From positions 1 to 64,000 of the forward strand of contig NZ_JAGGOI010000060.1 in the NCBI RefSeq assembly GCF_018614585.1: a stretch of 64,000 nucleotides of DNA. The letters run 5' to 3'. The DNA comes from Streptomyces sp. ISL-1. Lineage in GTDB: Bacteria > Actinomycetota > Actinomycetes > Streptomycetales > Streptomycetaceae. How positions within the stretch are numbered: the stretch's first letter is position 1; every line of letters begins with the position of its first letter. The notes under the pieces are model-generated. The model had not been told where the DNA came from. It did not search any database and worked only from the letters and a program-made list of their open reading frames with translations. Positions 23,999 to 33,156 of this stretch are shown one piece after another. The position numbers and the translations under genes are program-made.

Positions 23999-25318
23999 AT
24001 GAGACAGAGGGTCGTGCGCGGGTCCCTGGTGGCCGGGGTGATCGTGCTGGCGCTGCTGCTCCTGCTGACCATGTGCGGGGGCGGCGAGGGCGGCAGGGCA
24101 GCCGACGACAAGCCCCGCAAGCCGGCCCGGCACAGCGCGGCGCCCCTGACCCGGCTCACCGTCCCGTCCGCGTACGACACCTCGCAGGGCTGGGAGATCT
24201 CCAACGCATCGCCCGAATACGCCATCGCGCAGGACAGCGGCCGCATCGGCTATCTGGAGCGGGTCGGCGACGAGCGGTTCCGGCTGCGCACCCTGGACGC
24301 CGCGACCGGCAGGCCCGGCTGGACTTCACTGCCCTGGCGTCCGCCCGCCCTGGCCGACCAGTTCCCGCGGCTGCTGTCCGTCGCCAAGGACGGCCGCGAG
24401 TACTTCGTGACCTGGTCGTACGGAAAGGCCGGCGAGGACGCGCTGACGACGGCGGACACCTTCGTCGCGCTCGATCTGTACGACGTGGCGGACGGCACCC
24501 GGCAGCGGGTAGAGGTCCCGTGGCCGGCCCCGCCGGCCGTCTCGGGCACCGGCCCGGGCGTCCTCATCAGCGACGGCCGCACCAGGAGCGCGGTGGTCGA
24601 CCCGGTCTCGGGCGAGGTGACCGAGGTGCCGGAGACCGCGCTCGGCCATCCCAGAGGCTGTACGGGCTGCCGCCGCCTCACCGAGATCCGCGGGCTCACC
24701 GACAAGGGCCTGCTGCTGAGCGGCGACCGGGGCTTCTGGGTCCGCGGCGGGTGGTACAGCCGCAACGTCGCCCCGGCCCGTACGGACCCCGCGTCCGGCG
24801 TGCCGACCTCGGTCGCCCCCGGCTACGTACTGGCCAAGTGGCAGCCCGCGAGGGGCAGCAAGGACGCCGGTACGTACGACATCTGGGCGGTGCACGACAC
24901 CGCCGCCGGAAAGCCGCTGGTGCAGGTGCGCTGCCACAAGCCCGCGATCGAGCCGGGCGAGTACCCGCGGGCGGTGCTCGCGCCGGAGGGCGGCTATCTG
25001 GTCGCCGGGAATCTCGCCTTCGACCTGGAGCAGCGCAAGGCGCACTGCTTCGAGCAGTCGGACGGATCGAAGCCGCTGACGCTGACGACGGTGACCGACT
25101 CCGGCACGGCGTACGGAGCGACGAGCGCCCGCAGCCCGGCGGACGCGCTGGCCGGCGGCGGCGCCCCGATCGAGCTGGATCTGGCCACCGCGGTGCCCGA
25201 GGCGCTGGCCCCCAGTGTGCGGCTGCCGGGGGCGGAGACCGCGGGGGTGGGGATCTTCAGCTGGACGGACGCGAAGGACCGGCTGCATCTGATCGGTTAC
25301 CCGCGCCACGAGCGGTAG
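23999..25318 (+). CDS. Membrane-anchored or secreted protein of unknown function
   Basis: 439 residues. The N-terminal segment VAGVIVLALLLLLTMC is a signal peptide or anchor; LTM-C resembles a lipobox but methionine before cysteine is unusual. The exported part is rich in WD/beta-propeller-like strands such as RLRTLDAATGRPGWTSL and VALDLYDVADGTRQRV, where repeated strand-turn units suggest a propeller fold. A pair CTGC (CxxC) occurs at about residue 222. GGGGGG lies just before ATG 23999. Divergent from the Rsm22 gene. No family recognised. Confidence 0.75.
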   Translation: MRQRVVRGSLVAGVIVLALLLLLTMCGGGEGGRAADDKPRKPARHSAAPLTRLTVPSAYDTSQGWEISNASPEYAIAQDSGRIGYLERVGDERFRLRTLDAATGRPGWTSLPWRPPALADQFPRLLSVAKDGREYFVTWSYGKAGEDALTTADTFVALDLYDVADGTRQRVEVPWPAPPAVSGTGPGVLISDGRTRSAVVDPVSGEVTEVPETALGHPRGCTGCRRLTEIRGLTDKGLLLSGDRGFWVRGGWYSRNVAPARTDPASGVPTSVAPGYVLAKWQPARGSKDAGTYDIWAVHDTAAGKPLVQVRCHKPAIEPGEYPRAVLAPEGGYLVAGNLAFDLEQRKAHCFEQSDGSKPLTLTTVTDSGTAYGATSARSPADALAGGGAPIELDLATAVPEALAPSVRLPGAETAGVGIFSWTDAKDRLHLIGYPRHER

Positions 25319-25388
25319 CCGGGAACGTAGAAGGTAGAAGGTCCGTGTCGGACGGCTGCGCGTCAGGCATGCGCGTCAGGCATGCGCG

Positions 25389-26741
25389 TCAGACGGCTTC
25401 GGCGCGCCGCTGCCAGGGGCGGCACAGCCCGATGAAACAGCCCATCGCGGCCAGCGCACAGGTCAGTTGGACCACGGCCATCGGTACGGCCGTGGCCTCG
25501 CCCGCGATCCCGACGAGCGGTGAGGCGACCGCCCCTATGAGGAAGGCGGACGTACCGATCAGCGCGGACGCGGAGCCCGCGGCGTGCGGGGTGCGCATCA
25601 GGGCCAGGGCGTTGGTGTTCGGCATGGCCAGGCCCATCGCGGACATCAGCACGAAGAGACCGGCCGCGACGGGAAGCAGGCCCACCTTCCCGAACACCCC
25701 TGCCGTCATCAGCAGCAGCGCGGTCGCGGCCAGCGTGATCACGCCGAGCCCGAAGCCGAGCGCCTTGTCCAGGCTGACCCGGCCCACCAGGACCTTGCCG
25801 TTGATCTGGCCGACGGCGATCAGGCCGATGGAGTTGACGCCGAAGAGCAGGCTGAAGGTCTGCGGCGACGCGCCATAGATCTCCTGGACGACGAAGGGCG
25901 ACGCGGCGATGTACGCGAAGAGCGCGGCGAAGGCGAGCCCGCCGGTGAGCGTGTAGCCGGTGAAGACCCGGTCGGACAGCAGCCCCCGCATGGTGCGCAG
26001 GGCTTCACCGACGCCGCCGCTGTGCCGCTTCTCCCGTGGCAGTGTCTCGTGCAGCCACTTCGCCACCACGAGCGTGAGCACGATGCCGACGGCCGTGAGG
26101 ACGACGAAGATGCCGCGCCAGTCGGTGATCCGCAGCACCTGCCCGCCGATCAATGGCGCGATGATCGGCGCGACGCCGGAGATGAGCATCAGCGTGGAGA
26201 AGAACCGGGCCATCTCCACGCCGTCGTACAGATCGCGGACCACTGCCCGCGCGATGACGATGCCGGCCGCGCCCGCGAGTCCCTGGAGCAGCCGGAAGCC
26301 GATCAGCAGCTCGGCGGTGGGTGCCAGCGCGCAGATCGCGGTGGCGGCGACGTACACGATCATGCCGATGAGCAGCGGGCGGCGGCGTCCCCACCGGTCG
26401 CTCATCGGGCCGACGACGAGCTGGCCGAGCGCCATGCCCGCCAGGCACGCGGTCAGCGTGAGCTGGACGGTCGCGGCGGGCGAGCCGAACGACTCGGTGA
26501 CCGCGGGCAGCGCCGGGAGATACATGTCCATGGAGAGCGGCGGCAGGGCGGTGAGTCCGCCCAGGACGAGGGTGACCAGGAAGCCGACGCGGCGCGCTGC
26601 CGCCACAGGCACGGAGTCGGCCGCGGTAGTTGCCGGGTCGGCGGCCACAGCGGGCGCGGGACCGACCGACGTCACGAGTGCCGGGTCGGCGGCCGGTATG
26701 TGTCCTTCTGTACTGGTCTGGCCGCTGTCCGGCTTCGGCAT
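25389..26741 (-). CDS. Bcr/CflA-family MFS multidrug exporter
   Basis: 450 residues with 12 predicted helices after a 60-residue hydrophilic lead. Family signatures: LPPLSMDMYLPALPAVTESF (helix 1, with the Bcr 'D-Y-PA' pattern), GQLVVGPMSDRWGRRRPLL (motif A), and QGLAGAAGIVIARAVVRDLYDG. Members export sulfonamides, bicyclomycin or chloramphenicol by proton antiport. GGAG lies 8 nt before ATG 26741. No regulator is adjacent; substrate not determinable. Confidence 0.92.
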   Translation of the reverse strand: MPKPDSGQTSTEGHIPAADPALVTSVGPAPAVAADPATTAADSVPVAAARRVGFLVTLVLGGLTALPPLSMDMYLPALPAVTESFGSPAATVQLTLTACLAGMALGQLVVGPMSDRWGRRRPLLIGMIVYVAATAICALAPTAELLIGFRLLQGLAGAAGIVIARAVVRDLYDGVEMARFFSTLMLISGVAPIIAPLIGGQVLRITDWRGIFVVLTAVGIVLTLVVAKWLHETLPREKRHSGGVGEALRTMRGLLSDRVFTGYTLTGGLAFAALFAYIAASPFVVQEIYGASPQTFSLLFGVNSIGLIAVGQINGKVLVGRVSLDKALGFGLGVITLAATALLLMTAGVFGKVGLLPVAAGLFVLMSAMGLAMPNTNALALMRTPHAAGSASALIGTSAFLIGAVASPLVGIAGEATAVPMAVVQLTCALAAMGCFIGLCRPWQRRAEAV

Positions 26742-26972
26742 CGCGTCTCCATGTCCTTGAATCCCTCCCTATGCTCTCAGCTCGTCCGGAGTGGTCGAGA
26801 CCTGTTTTTGAGACGGTGCCGGGAATGAGAGGGATGGGCGGGCGACACGAAGTCCGCCGCCGGTTCCGCCCCTGGCCTTCGGCATGGGGGGATCCCAACG
26901 GCAGTCTCGCCGTGCTGCGGACGCTCGACGCGGTACGGGACCGCATCGGCGTCCGCTTCCCGGCGAGTGGGG

Positions 26973-28595
26973 TCACACGGGCTTGAGCCCCGGGTCGCCG
27001 GCCTCGGTCACGAACGACGCGGCCGTGACGATCGGCGCGCCCGGCGTCGTGACGGCGCTGACCGTCTTGAAGTCGGCGCGCGCCTGCTGCTCGCCGAGGG
27101 TGACGGTCACATAGCCGCGACGGCCGTTGTAGAACTTCATGTGCGGATTGGCGGCCCTGAGGGTGTCGTAGTTGGCGGGCCGCTCCTCGCCGTCCTTGCC
27201 GCTCGAGATGGAGGTGGCGACGATCTCGGTGCCGACGACGGGCGAGGCGGAGTCGTTGAAGTTCCGCCTCAGGTCGTACGCGTAGCCGCGGTGCACATCG
27301 CCGGTGAGGACCATCAGGTTCTCGATGCCGGCCGCCGCCGCGCCGTCCACAACGCGCCCGCGGGAGGCCGCGTACCCGTCCCAGGCGTCCATGCTCACCT
27401 TGTACGGCGTGGTCGGGACATCACGCCGCTGGGCAAAGGTGACCTGCTGCGGAACCACGTTCCAGCGGGCCCGGGAGCTCCTCCAGCCATCGATCAGCCA
27501 GCGCTCCTGGGTGGCGCCGGTCAGGGTGCGCGACGGGTCGTCGGACTCCGGCCCCGGGACCTGCCAGCCGTCGCCGTACGCCTGGTTGGAGCGGTACTGC
27601 CGGGTGTCGAGGATGTCGAACTGCGCGAGCCTCCCGAAGTGCAGCCTGCGGTACAGCTGCATGTCGGGGCCCTCGGGCTGCTGGGGCCTGCGCAGCGGCT
27701 GGTTCTCCCAGTACGCGCGGTAGGCGGCGGCCCTGCGCAGCAGGAACTCCTCCGGCGGGACGTTGTTCTCGGGGATGTCGCCCGCGTAGTTGTTCTCGGT
27801 CTCGTGGTCGTCCCAGGTGAGGACGTAGGGGTGCGCGGCGTGCGCGGCCTTGAGGTCGGGGTCCGACTTGTAGAGGCCGTAGCGCATCCGGTAGTCGTCG
27901 AGCGTGACGGTCTCGCGGTTGAAGTGGGCGGGGAGGACCCGGTCGGTGTACTTCCGGGCGCCGCCGACGGCGTTCACGGCGTACTCGTAGAGGTAGTCGC
28001 CGAGGTGGAAGACGGCGTCGAGGTCCTCTTCGGCGAGGTGCTTGTACGCGGTGAAGTAGCCGTCGTGGTACGCCTGGCAGGACACGGCAGCGAACTTCAG
28101 CTCGCTGATCCGCGCGGCCCGGGCGGGCGCCGTCCTGGTCCGCCCGGTCGGGCTGATCCAGTTCCCGGCGCGGAAGCGGTAATAGTACGGGCGGTCGCTG
28201 CCGAGGCCGTCGACCTCGACGTGGACGCTGTGGTGGAACTCCGGGTGGGCGGTGACGGATCCGCGCCTGGCGATACGGGCGAAGCGGGAGTCGTGGGCGA
28301 GTTCCCAGCGCAAGGGGACCTTGGCGCGGGGCAGTCCGCTGTCGGGCTCGTAGGGGCGGGTAGCGAGGCGGGTCCACAGCAGTACCGAACCGGGCTGCGG
28401 GTCTCCGGAGGCGACGCCGAGCGTGAAGGGATCCTCGGTGATCTTCTGGGCGTCGAGCTCGGCGGCGTGGGCGGAGCCGGGCAGATTGACGGCGAAGGCG
28501 AGTGCGGCGGCGGCGCCGGTGACGGTGAGAAACCGGCGGCGGCCGATGTGCCGGGCGGCCGCGCGGAGTTCGGGTGCGTGCGGTGCGGGTGTCAT
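26973..28595 (-). CDS. phoD: PhoD-type alkaline phosphatase/phosphodiesterase
   Basis: Tat-exported calcium/iron phosphodiesterase that frees phosphate from teichoic acids, nucleic acids or phosphate esters outside the cell. 540 residues. Twin-arginine signal RRRFLTVTGAAAALAFAVN, then the PhoD N domain (ITEDPFTLGVASGDPQPGSVLLW) and the metallophosphatase core with SCQAYHDG, HLGDYLYEY, WDDHETENN and LTGDVHRGY supplying metal ligands. GGGGAGG precedes ATG 28595. I looked for PHO boxes (11-bp GTTCACC-like repeats) before it and saw none, so direct PhoP control is not supported. Divergent from an SDR gene. Confidence 0.93.
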   Translation of the reverse strand: MTPAPHAPELRAAARHIGRRRFLTVTGAAAALAFAVNLPGSAHAAELDAQKITEDPFTLGVASGDPQPGSVLLWTRLATRPYEPDSGLPRAKVPLRWELAHDSRFARIARRGSVTAHPEFHHSVHVEVDGLGSDRPYYYRFRAGNWISPTGRTRTAPARAARISELKFAAVSCQAYHDGYFTAYKHLAEEDLDAVFHLGDYLYEYAVNAVGGARKYTDRVLPAHFNRETVTLDDYRMRYGLYKSDPDLKAAHAAHPYVLTWDDHETENNYAGDIPENNVPPEEFLLRRAAAYRAYWENQPLRRPQQPEGPDMQLYRRLHFGRLAQFDILDTRQYRSNQAYGDGWQVPGPESDDPSRTLTGATQERWLIDGWRSSRARWNVVPQQVTFAQRRDVPTTPYKVSMDAWDGYAASRGRVVDGAAAAGIENLMVLTGDVHRGYAYDLRRNFNDSASPVVGTEIVATSISSGKDGEERPANYDTLRAANPHMKFYNGRRGYVTVTLGEQQARADFKTVSAVTTPGAPIVTAASFVTEAGDPGLKPV

Positions 28596-28728
28596 GTGCC
28601 CCTCCCCTGACGACTGTTGTCCCTTCGCATTGGAGTGGGGGCTGACGACTCTGCGTTGTCGAGTACACAACATCCGTATGTCGGTCGGATGAGTTCCGCG
28701 TACAGGTACGGGTCTACGCTGCGCGTCC

Positions 28729-29478
28729 ATGAACGCAGTTGCGAAGATTGCCGTGGTGACCGGAGCGGGCTCGGGCATCGGCCGGAGCGTGGCGCTGACG
28801 CTGGCGGGGGCGGGCTGGTCGGTGGTCGTGGCGGGCCGACGCGCCGAGGCGCTGGAGGAAACGGCGTCGCTGGCGGGTGGGGACGTGCTGTGCGTGCCCA
28901 CTGATGTGACGTCACCGGCGGATGTCACCACGCTGTTCGCGACCGCGCGCGAACGCCACGGCAATGTTGGCCTGCTGTTCAACAACGCGGGCACGTCCGG
29001 CCCACGGGCCCGCTTCGAGGACCTCTCCTACGAGGACTGGCGCGCGGTGGTGGACGTCAATCTGACAGGCGCATTCCTGTGCGCGCAGGCGGCCTTTCGC
29101 ATCATGAAGGACCAGTCCCCCCAGGGCGGCCGGATCATCAACAACGGCTCGATCTCGGCGCATGCGCCCCGCCCGAACTCGGCTCCGTACACGTCGACGA
29201 AGCACGCGATGACGGGCCTGACGAAGTCGCTGTCACTGGACGGGAGGGCGTACGGAATCGCCTGCGGCCAGATCGACATCGGCAACGCGGCGACGGAAAT
29301 GACGCAGCGCATGCGCAGGGGGATCCCGCAGGCGAACGGAGAGGTGGTGGTGGAGCCGGTGATGGACGCGGCGGACGTGGCGCGGACGGTGCTCCATATG
29401 GCGGAGCTGCCGCTGGAGGCGAATGTGCAGTTCGTAACCGTGATGGCGACGGGGATGCCGTACATCGGCCGGGGGTGA
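28729..29478 (+). CDS. Short-chain dehydrogenase/reductase
   Basis: 249-residue classical SDR using NAD(P). Cofactor loop VVTGAGSGIG near residue 10, R-residue at AGRR favouring NADP, NNAG at about residue 87, catalytic serine in NGSISAHAP and YTSTK (Y-x-x-x-K). The active-site tetrad is complete. Start ATG 28729 follows TACGCT by 8 nt without a ribosome site, so it may be leaderless. Substrate unknown. Confidence 0.92.
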   Translation: MNAVAKIAVVTGAGSGIGRSVALTLAGAGWSVVVAGRRAEALEETASLAGGDVLCVPTDVTSPADVTTLFATARERHGNVGLLFNNAGTSGPRARFEDLSYEDWRAVVDVNLTGAFLCAQAAFRIMKDQSPQGGRIINNGSISAHAPRPNSAPYTSTKHAMTGLTKSLSLDGRAYGIACGQIDIGNAATEMTQRMRRGIPQANGEVVVEPVMDAADVARTVLHMAELPLEANVQFVTVMATGMPYIGRG

Positions 29479-29604
29479 GGTCGGGGGCGCGGGGCGCTGA
29501 TGGCGCCCGTGCGCGCGCTGCACGTTGGAGCGCACAATCGCCGAGGCCGCCGACCATCGCGCCCGGCGCTGCGCCAAGGCGAGGTGCGCCACCGGCCGCC
29601 GTGC

Positions 29605-29928
29605 CTATGCCTGCCCGGTCTCGAAGCGGCCGACCTTCCCGCCGTCGACGACGAACTTCCAGGCGGTACGCATCTCGCCCCAGGTGTCGTTGCGGTACCG
29701 GGCGACCAGGCTCAGCCCGTCGGCGGACTGCGACTCGACCTCCATGTGCCCGCGAGAGGAGAAGATCTCCCGGTCGGTCCAGTCGTCGAGGTCCCGATCG
29801 CTGCCGTCGTCGGACATGGTGGCGCCGGGCGCGAGGGCGGCCAGGAAGCGTTCGCGGTCATTGGCGTTGAGCGCGTCGACGAAGGCGCGTACGGCGGGTT
29901 CGGTGAGCCGGTCCACAGGAATGGTCAT
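29605..29928 (-). CDS. SnoaL/NTF2-like small protein
   Basis: 107 residues with the cone-fold pattern of NTF2-like proteins: LTEPAVRAFVDALNANDRERFLAALAPGATMSDDG then strands IFSSRGHMEVE, LSLVARYRN, TAWKFVVDGGKVGRFETG. Members act as ketosteroid isomerase-like or polyketide cyclase enzymes, or bind small ligands. GTGGAG lies 6 nt before ATG 29928. It is divergent from the MazG-like gene across a cluster of TCGGTAC repeats, which may control both. Confidence 0.8.
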   Translation of the reverse strand: MTIPVDRLTEPAVRAFVDALNANDRERFLAALAPGATMSDDGSDRDLDDWTDREIFSSRGHMEVESQSADGLSLVARYRNDTWGEMRTAWKFVVDGGKVGRFETGQA

Positions 29929-29946
29929 GGTGGTCTCCACGGTCTT

Positions 29947-30020
29947 TCGGTACAGGCAGTCCAGAGCAGTCGGTACGGAGCATTCGGTACGGGGCTCGGT
30001 ACGGAGCATTCGGTACCGAA
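29947..30020. promoter_or_regulatory. Cluster of five TCGGTAC iterons between divergent genes
   Basis: TCGGTAC starts at 29947, 29970, 29984, 29996 and 30010. Three copies extend to TCGGTACGG followed by AGC or GGC. The last is part of the perfect palindrome TTCGGTACCGAA (30009-30020). The cluster fills most of the 135-bp gap between divergent genes, which suits a cooperative regulator site. Confidence 0.7.
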
Positions 30021-30063
30021 AAGAGGCCCCTCATCCCTACACCGCACGTGGCAGGCTTCCCGC

Positions 30064-30411
30064 ATGGAACACACCCTGGACACCACCATGGACCCCATCT
30101 GGGACAAGGTAGGCCGCCTGCACGCCTGGCTCGACGCGGAGAGCGACCTGCCGCCCCAACAGGAGGTGCTGCTGCGGATGTTGAAGCTGTCCGAGGAGGT
30201 CGGCGAGGTCGCCCAGGCCGTCATCGGCGCGACTGGCCAGAACCCGCGGAAGGGCCGTACGCACAGTTGGCGGGACGTCGAGTCGGAGCTGTGCGACGTG
30301 ATCATCACGGCGATGGTGGCGCTGCGTACGCTCACGCCGGACGCGGCCGGGGTCTTCGACACTCACGTACGGCGCGTGGCCGCGCGCTCGCTCGGCTCCG
30401 CGGAGAACTGA
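30064..30411 (+). CDS. MazG-like nucleotide pyrophosphohydrolase
   Basis: 115-residue all-alpha NTP pyrophosphatase-like protein. The metal-binding signature of the MazG superfamily is present as KLSEEVGEVAQAVIG (E-x-x-E) and ESELCDVIITAMVAL (E-x-x-D) about 35 residues later. Such small forms hydrolyse non-canonical or excess nucleoside triphosphates to monophosphates. Start ATG 30064; an ATG eight codons later is possible. It stands behind the TCGGTAC cluster. Confidence 0.85.
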   Translation: MEHTLDTTMDPIWDKVGRLHAWLDAESDLPPQQEVLLRMLKLSEEVGEVAQAVIGATGQNPRKGRTHSWRDVESELCDVIITAMVALRTLTPDAAGVFDTHVRRVAARSLGSAEN

Positions 30412-30556
30412 CGAACTGGTGCTGTGCATGTGCGAGCCGCCGCTGATGATGCGACTCGGGTCGCCCCTCGAAATGAGAAGCCGTGCCTGAACCGGCGTAC
30501 TGAAGGTGGAGGGGAACCAACTCACGAAGCCCTTCCGTACCGGAGGTACCTCACCC

Positions 30557-31567
30557 GTGACCACCACCAAAGCAGCCCCGGCCCGGGCCGAGCGCCGCGA
30601 CGCGGATGATCCGCAGGGCTGGCAGTTCAACTCATCCCTCGTCCTGACCATGGTGCTGCTCGTGGTGGTCGCGCTGCAGGGGCCGATCCGCAGGGCGTTG
30701 TCGGCGCCGGTGATGCAGAGCTGGATGACCGTGTTCGTCGCGGTGTTCGTCCAGGCCCTGCCCTTCCTCGTCCTCGGCGTGCTGCTGTCGGCGATCATCG
30801 CGGTGTTCGTCCCGCCATCGTTTTTCGCCCGCGCGCTGCCCGGAAAGCCCGCCCTGGCGGTCCCGGTGGCCGGGATGGCCGGAGCGGTCCTCCCCGGCTG
30901 CGAGTGCGCCTCCGTGCCGGTGGCCGGGGCGCTGGTGCGCCGGGGCGTCACCCCCGCGGCGGCGTTGACGTTCCTGCTGTCCGCCCCGGCGATCAACCCG
31001 ATCGTGCTGACCGCCACCGCCGTCGCGTTTCCCCGCCACCCGCAGATGGTCCTCGCCCGATTCGTGGCGAGTCTGCTCGTGGCGTGCGCGATGGGCTGGT
31101 TGTGGCAACGGCTGGGCCGCGCCGACTGGCTGCGCCCGCCGGACCGCCCGTCGTCCGACAACCTCAGCAAGGCGGCGGCGTTCTGGGGATCCGTACGACA
31201 CGACGTGATGCACGCCGGCGGGTTCCTCGTCGTCGGCGCGATGGCCGCGGCCACCCTCAAAGCGGTGGTACCGGCCGACTGGCTGCACGCCGCGGCCGAC
31301 AACCCCGTGGTGTCGATCCTCGCCCTGGCGATCCTCGCGGTGCTGTTGTCGATCTGCTCCGAGGCCGACGCGTTCGTGGCCGCGTCCCTGTCCCAGTTCT
31401 CGCTCACCGCCCGGCTGGCATTCCTCGTCGTCGGACCGATGATCGACCTGAAACTGTTCGCCATGCAGGCCGCCACGTTCGGCCGCGGGTTCGCGCTGCG
31501 GTTCGCCCCCGCCACATTCACCCTGGCCGTCCTCATATCGGCCCTGGTCGGGGCGGTCCTGCTGTGA
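30557..31567 (+). CDS. YcgR/DUF318-type permease
   Basis: 336-residue membrane protein of the DUF318 (UPF0718) permease family, with eight or more helices arranged in two halves. The conserved loop GAVLPGCECASVPVAGALVRRG carries the PxCECxxxP motif of the family, and FLLSAPAINPIVL plus ICSEADAFVAASL repeat the pattern in each half. Usually paired with the TIGR03943/YcgQ protein, as here (GTGA overlap). GTG 30557 is chosen because GGAGG lies 10 nt upstream; GTG 30506 would add 17 residues. In Bacillus the pair is zinc-starvation regulated; the region upstream here has no convincing Zur box. Function as metal or metal-complex transporter is inferred. Confidence 0.87.
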   Translation: MTTTKAAPARAERRDADDPQGWQFNSSLVLTMVLLVVVALQGPIRRALSAPVMQSWMTVFVAVFVQALPFLVLGVLLSAIIAVFVPPSFFARALPGKPALAVPVAGMAGAVLPGCECASVPVAGALVRRGVTPAAALTFLLSAPAINPIVLTATAVAFPRHPQMVLARFVASLLVACAMGWLWQRLGRADWLRPPDRPSSDNLSKAAAFWGSVRHDVMHAGGFLVVGAMAAATLKAVVPADWLHAAADNPVVSILALAILAVLLSICSEADAFVAASLSQFSLTARLAFLVVGPMIDLKLFAMQAATFGRGFALRFAPATFTLAVLISALVGAVLL

Positions 31568-32343
31568 ACCGGCAGGCGCAAGCGGCCGTGATGTTCCTCG
31601 TCGGCGCGGCGGTGCTGCACGCCGGCTTCACCGATCTCCATCTCCGCTACGTCAAGGCCGGGTTGCGCCCGTTGCTGCTCGCGGCCGGCATCGTCCTGAT
31701 CGTCGCCGCCATCGCCACCGTCTGCTACGAACTGCGGCCGCGCGCGGCCCAGGAGACCCAGGAGACCGAGCAGACCCAGCCCGAGCACCACGAACGGCGC
31801 GACCATGAGGTCGGCCATGCGCAGGTCGGCCATGCGCACCGCGAGCCACGCATCTCCTGGCTCCTCATCCTGCCCCTGCTCGCCCTCATCCTGGTCGCCC
31901 CACCCGCACTGGGCTCCTACAGCGCCATGCGCACCGGCACAGCCCTGCAACCCCCCTGGGGCTTCCCCACCCTCCCGGCCGGCGACCCCCTGAAGCTCAG
32001 CGTCGGCGACTACGCCGGCCGCGCGGTCTACGACCACGGGCGCTCCCTCAGCGGCCGGCGGCTCAAAATCACCGGCTTCATCGCCCTCGACCGCAGCGGC
32101 GAACCGTACCTCGTCCGCATGGCCCTCAACTGCTGCGCCGCCGACGCCCAACCCGTCAAGATCGGCCTGTCCGGACAGATCCCCGCTGTCCTGCCGCCCG
32201 ACGCCTGGCTCGAAGTCATCGGCACCTACAGCGGCAAACAGACCAAAGACCCTGTCAACGACGGCGTCATCCCGTTCATCAACGTCAGCGAGGCCAGACG
32301 GGTCCCGGCCCCACACGACGAGTACGAAAGCGGGAGCAGTTGA
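31564..32343 (+). CDS. YcgQ/TIGR03943-family membrane protein with His-rich loop
   Basis: 259 residues: two hydrophobic segments (about 8-25 and 36-55), a charged loop HHERRDHEVGHAQVGHAHRE with eight histidines, a third helix LLILPLLALILVAPPALG, and an external domain with RMALNCCAADAQPVKIGL. The CCAADA motif and partnership with DUF318 permeases mark the family. The histidine run is suited to bind zinc or another transition metal. Its GTG overlaps the permease stop, so the two proteins are coupled in synthesis. Confidence 0.87.
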   Translation: MNRQAQAAVMFLVGAAVLHAGFTDLHLRYVKAGLRPLLLAAGIVLIVAAIATVCYELRPRAAQETQETEQTQPEHHERRDHEVGHAQVGHAHREPRISWLLILPLLALILVAPPALGSYSAMRTGTALQPPWGFPTLPAGDPLKLSVGDYAGRAVYDHGRSLSGRRLKITGFIALDRSGEPYLVRMALNCCAADAQPVKIGLSGQIPAVLPPDAWLEVIGTYSGKQTKDPVNDGVIPFINVSEARRVPAPHDEYESGSS

Positions 32344-32361
32344 GCGCGTCATTGCCGGCTA

Positions 32362-32993
32362 ATGATCAGGGGTGACGCGCTGGCCAACCAGCAGCGTGAC
32401 GGGCAGGACCGCGCAACCCGGGCCGTCGCGCTGTTGCGCAAGGCCGGTTACCGAGTGGACGCGGACGCGGCATTCGATCCTTCGCTGGCCTCCGACACAG
32501 CCGCCGCCCGCGACCGGCCCCCGCGCGTTGAGCCGGACGTCGCGCTCGCCGAGCATCCGCAGCTCGGCGTGGTCGCCGCCACCGCCGACGGTTCCTCCAC
32601 TCTCGGCACCCGACGCATCCTGGAAGAACACGGCTGGCGGCATAATCCGAGCCTGGACATCTACACGCTGCCCATCACCACCGACCGCCGCGACTCGCTC
32701 GGTAAAGTCGCCCAAACCACGGTGTCGATGAACCGCGCCGACCTCCTGGTGGCTGTGCAGCCCCTCCTCGCCCAGGACGTAACCGCGCGCCGATCACCTG
32801 TACCCACGACGGCAGCGCGCCACGAGCGCAGCAGGCTTCACCACCCTCAAGTTCCCCATCAGCGCCGCCGCGCTCGCCGCCAGTCCCGCCCCGCGTCGGC
32901 CTGCCCGGTAAGGCCTCGGTTCCCACACCCGGCGCCTCCGCTCCGGCGGCCCGCCCGGTAGACCCGCGCGTCGCGTTCTCCCGCAACCGCTGA
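32362..32993 (+). pseudogene. Frameshifted conserved protein of unknown function
   Basis: One frame gives about 145 plausible residues from ATG 32362 (RATRAVALLRKAGYRVDADA, EPDVALAEHPQLGVVAATAD, RILEEHGWRHNPSLDIYTLP), resembling a Streptomyces-specific family. Coding-like sequence then continues in a second frame (TTLKFPISAAALAASPA, near 32834) and a third (GLPGKASVPTPGASAPAARP, then FSRNR and TGA at 32993). Two frameshifts are needed to restore a single product. They lie in GC-rich runs, so sequencing error is possible. The long single-frame read-through to 32961 ends in arginine-rich nonsense. Confidence 0.6.
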
Positions 32994-33156
32994 CCCGACT
33001 CCCGTGAGAAGCAGTTCCCATGGCCGTTGTCGGTAAGCCCGGCTGTCGCAGCCTGCTGAATGCTCTGGAGCAATAGTCATCGATCACTGTCGGAAGATGG
33101 CTCAGCCTTGGTGTCGATCTGGTCGAGGGCGGCGACCAGATCCTCGACCAGAGCCC

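Noticed and set aside
26825..26986. 53-codon frame after the Bcr/CflA gene start, ending in RIGVRFPASGVTRA
   Set aside because: No ribosome site, overlaps the phoD 3' end, and no family recognised; left as noncoding.
26967..28610. Long open frame of 547 codons on the plus strand
   Set aside because: It is the exact antisense of phoD, valine/glycine-rich without domain similarity; high GC produces such frames opposite real genes.
28596..28728. Possible PHO boxes before phoD
   Set aside because: No 11-bp GTTCACC-like direct repeats are present; only short inverted repeats such as CATCCG/CGGATG.
30412..30556. Possible Zur box before the YcgR/YcgQ-like pair
   Set aside because: GAAATGAGAAG near 30470 resembles half of a Zur site, but the other half is absent.
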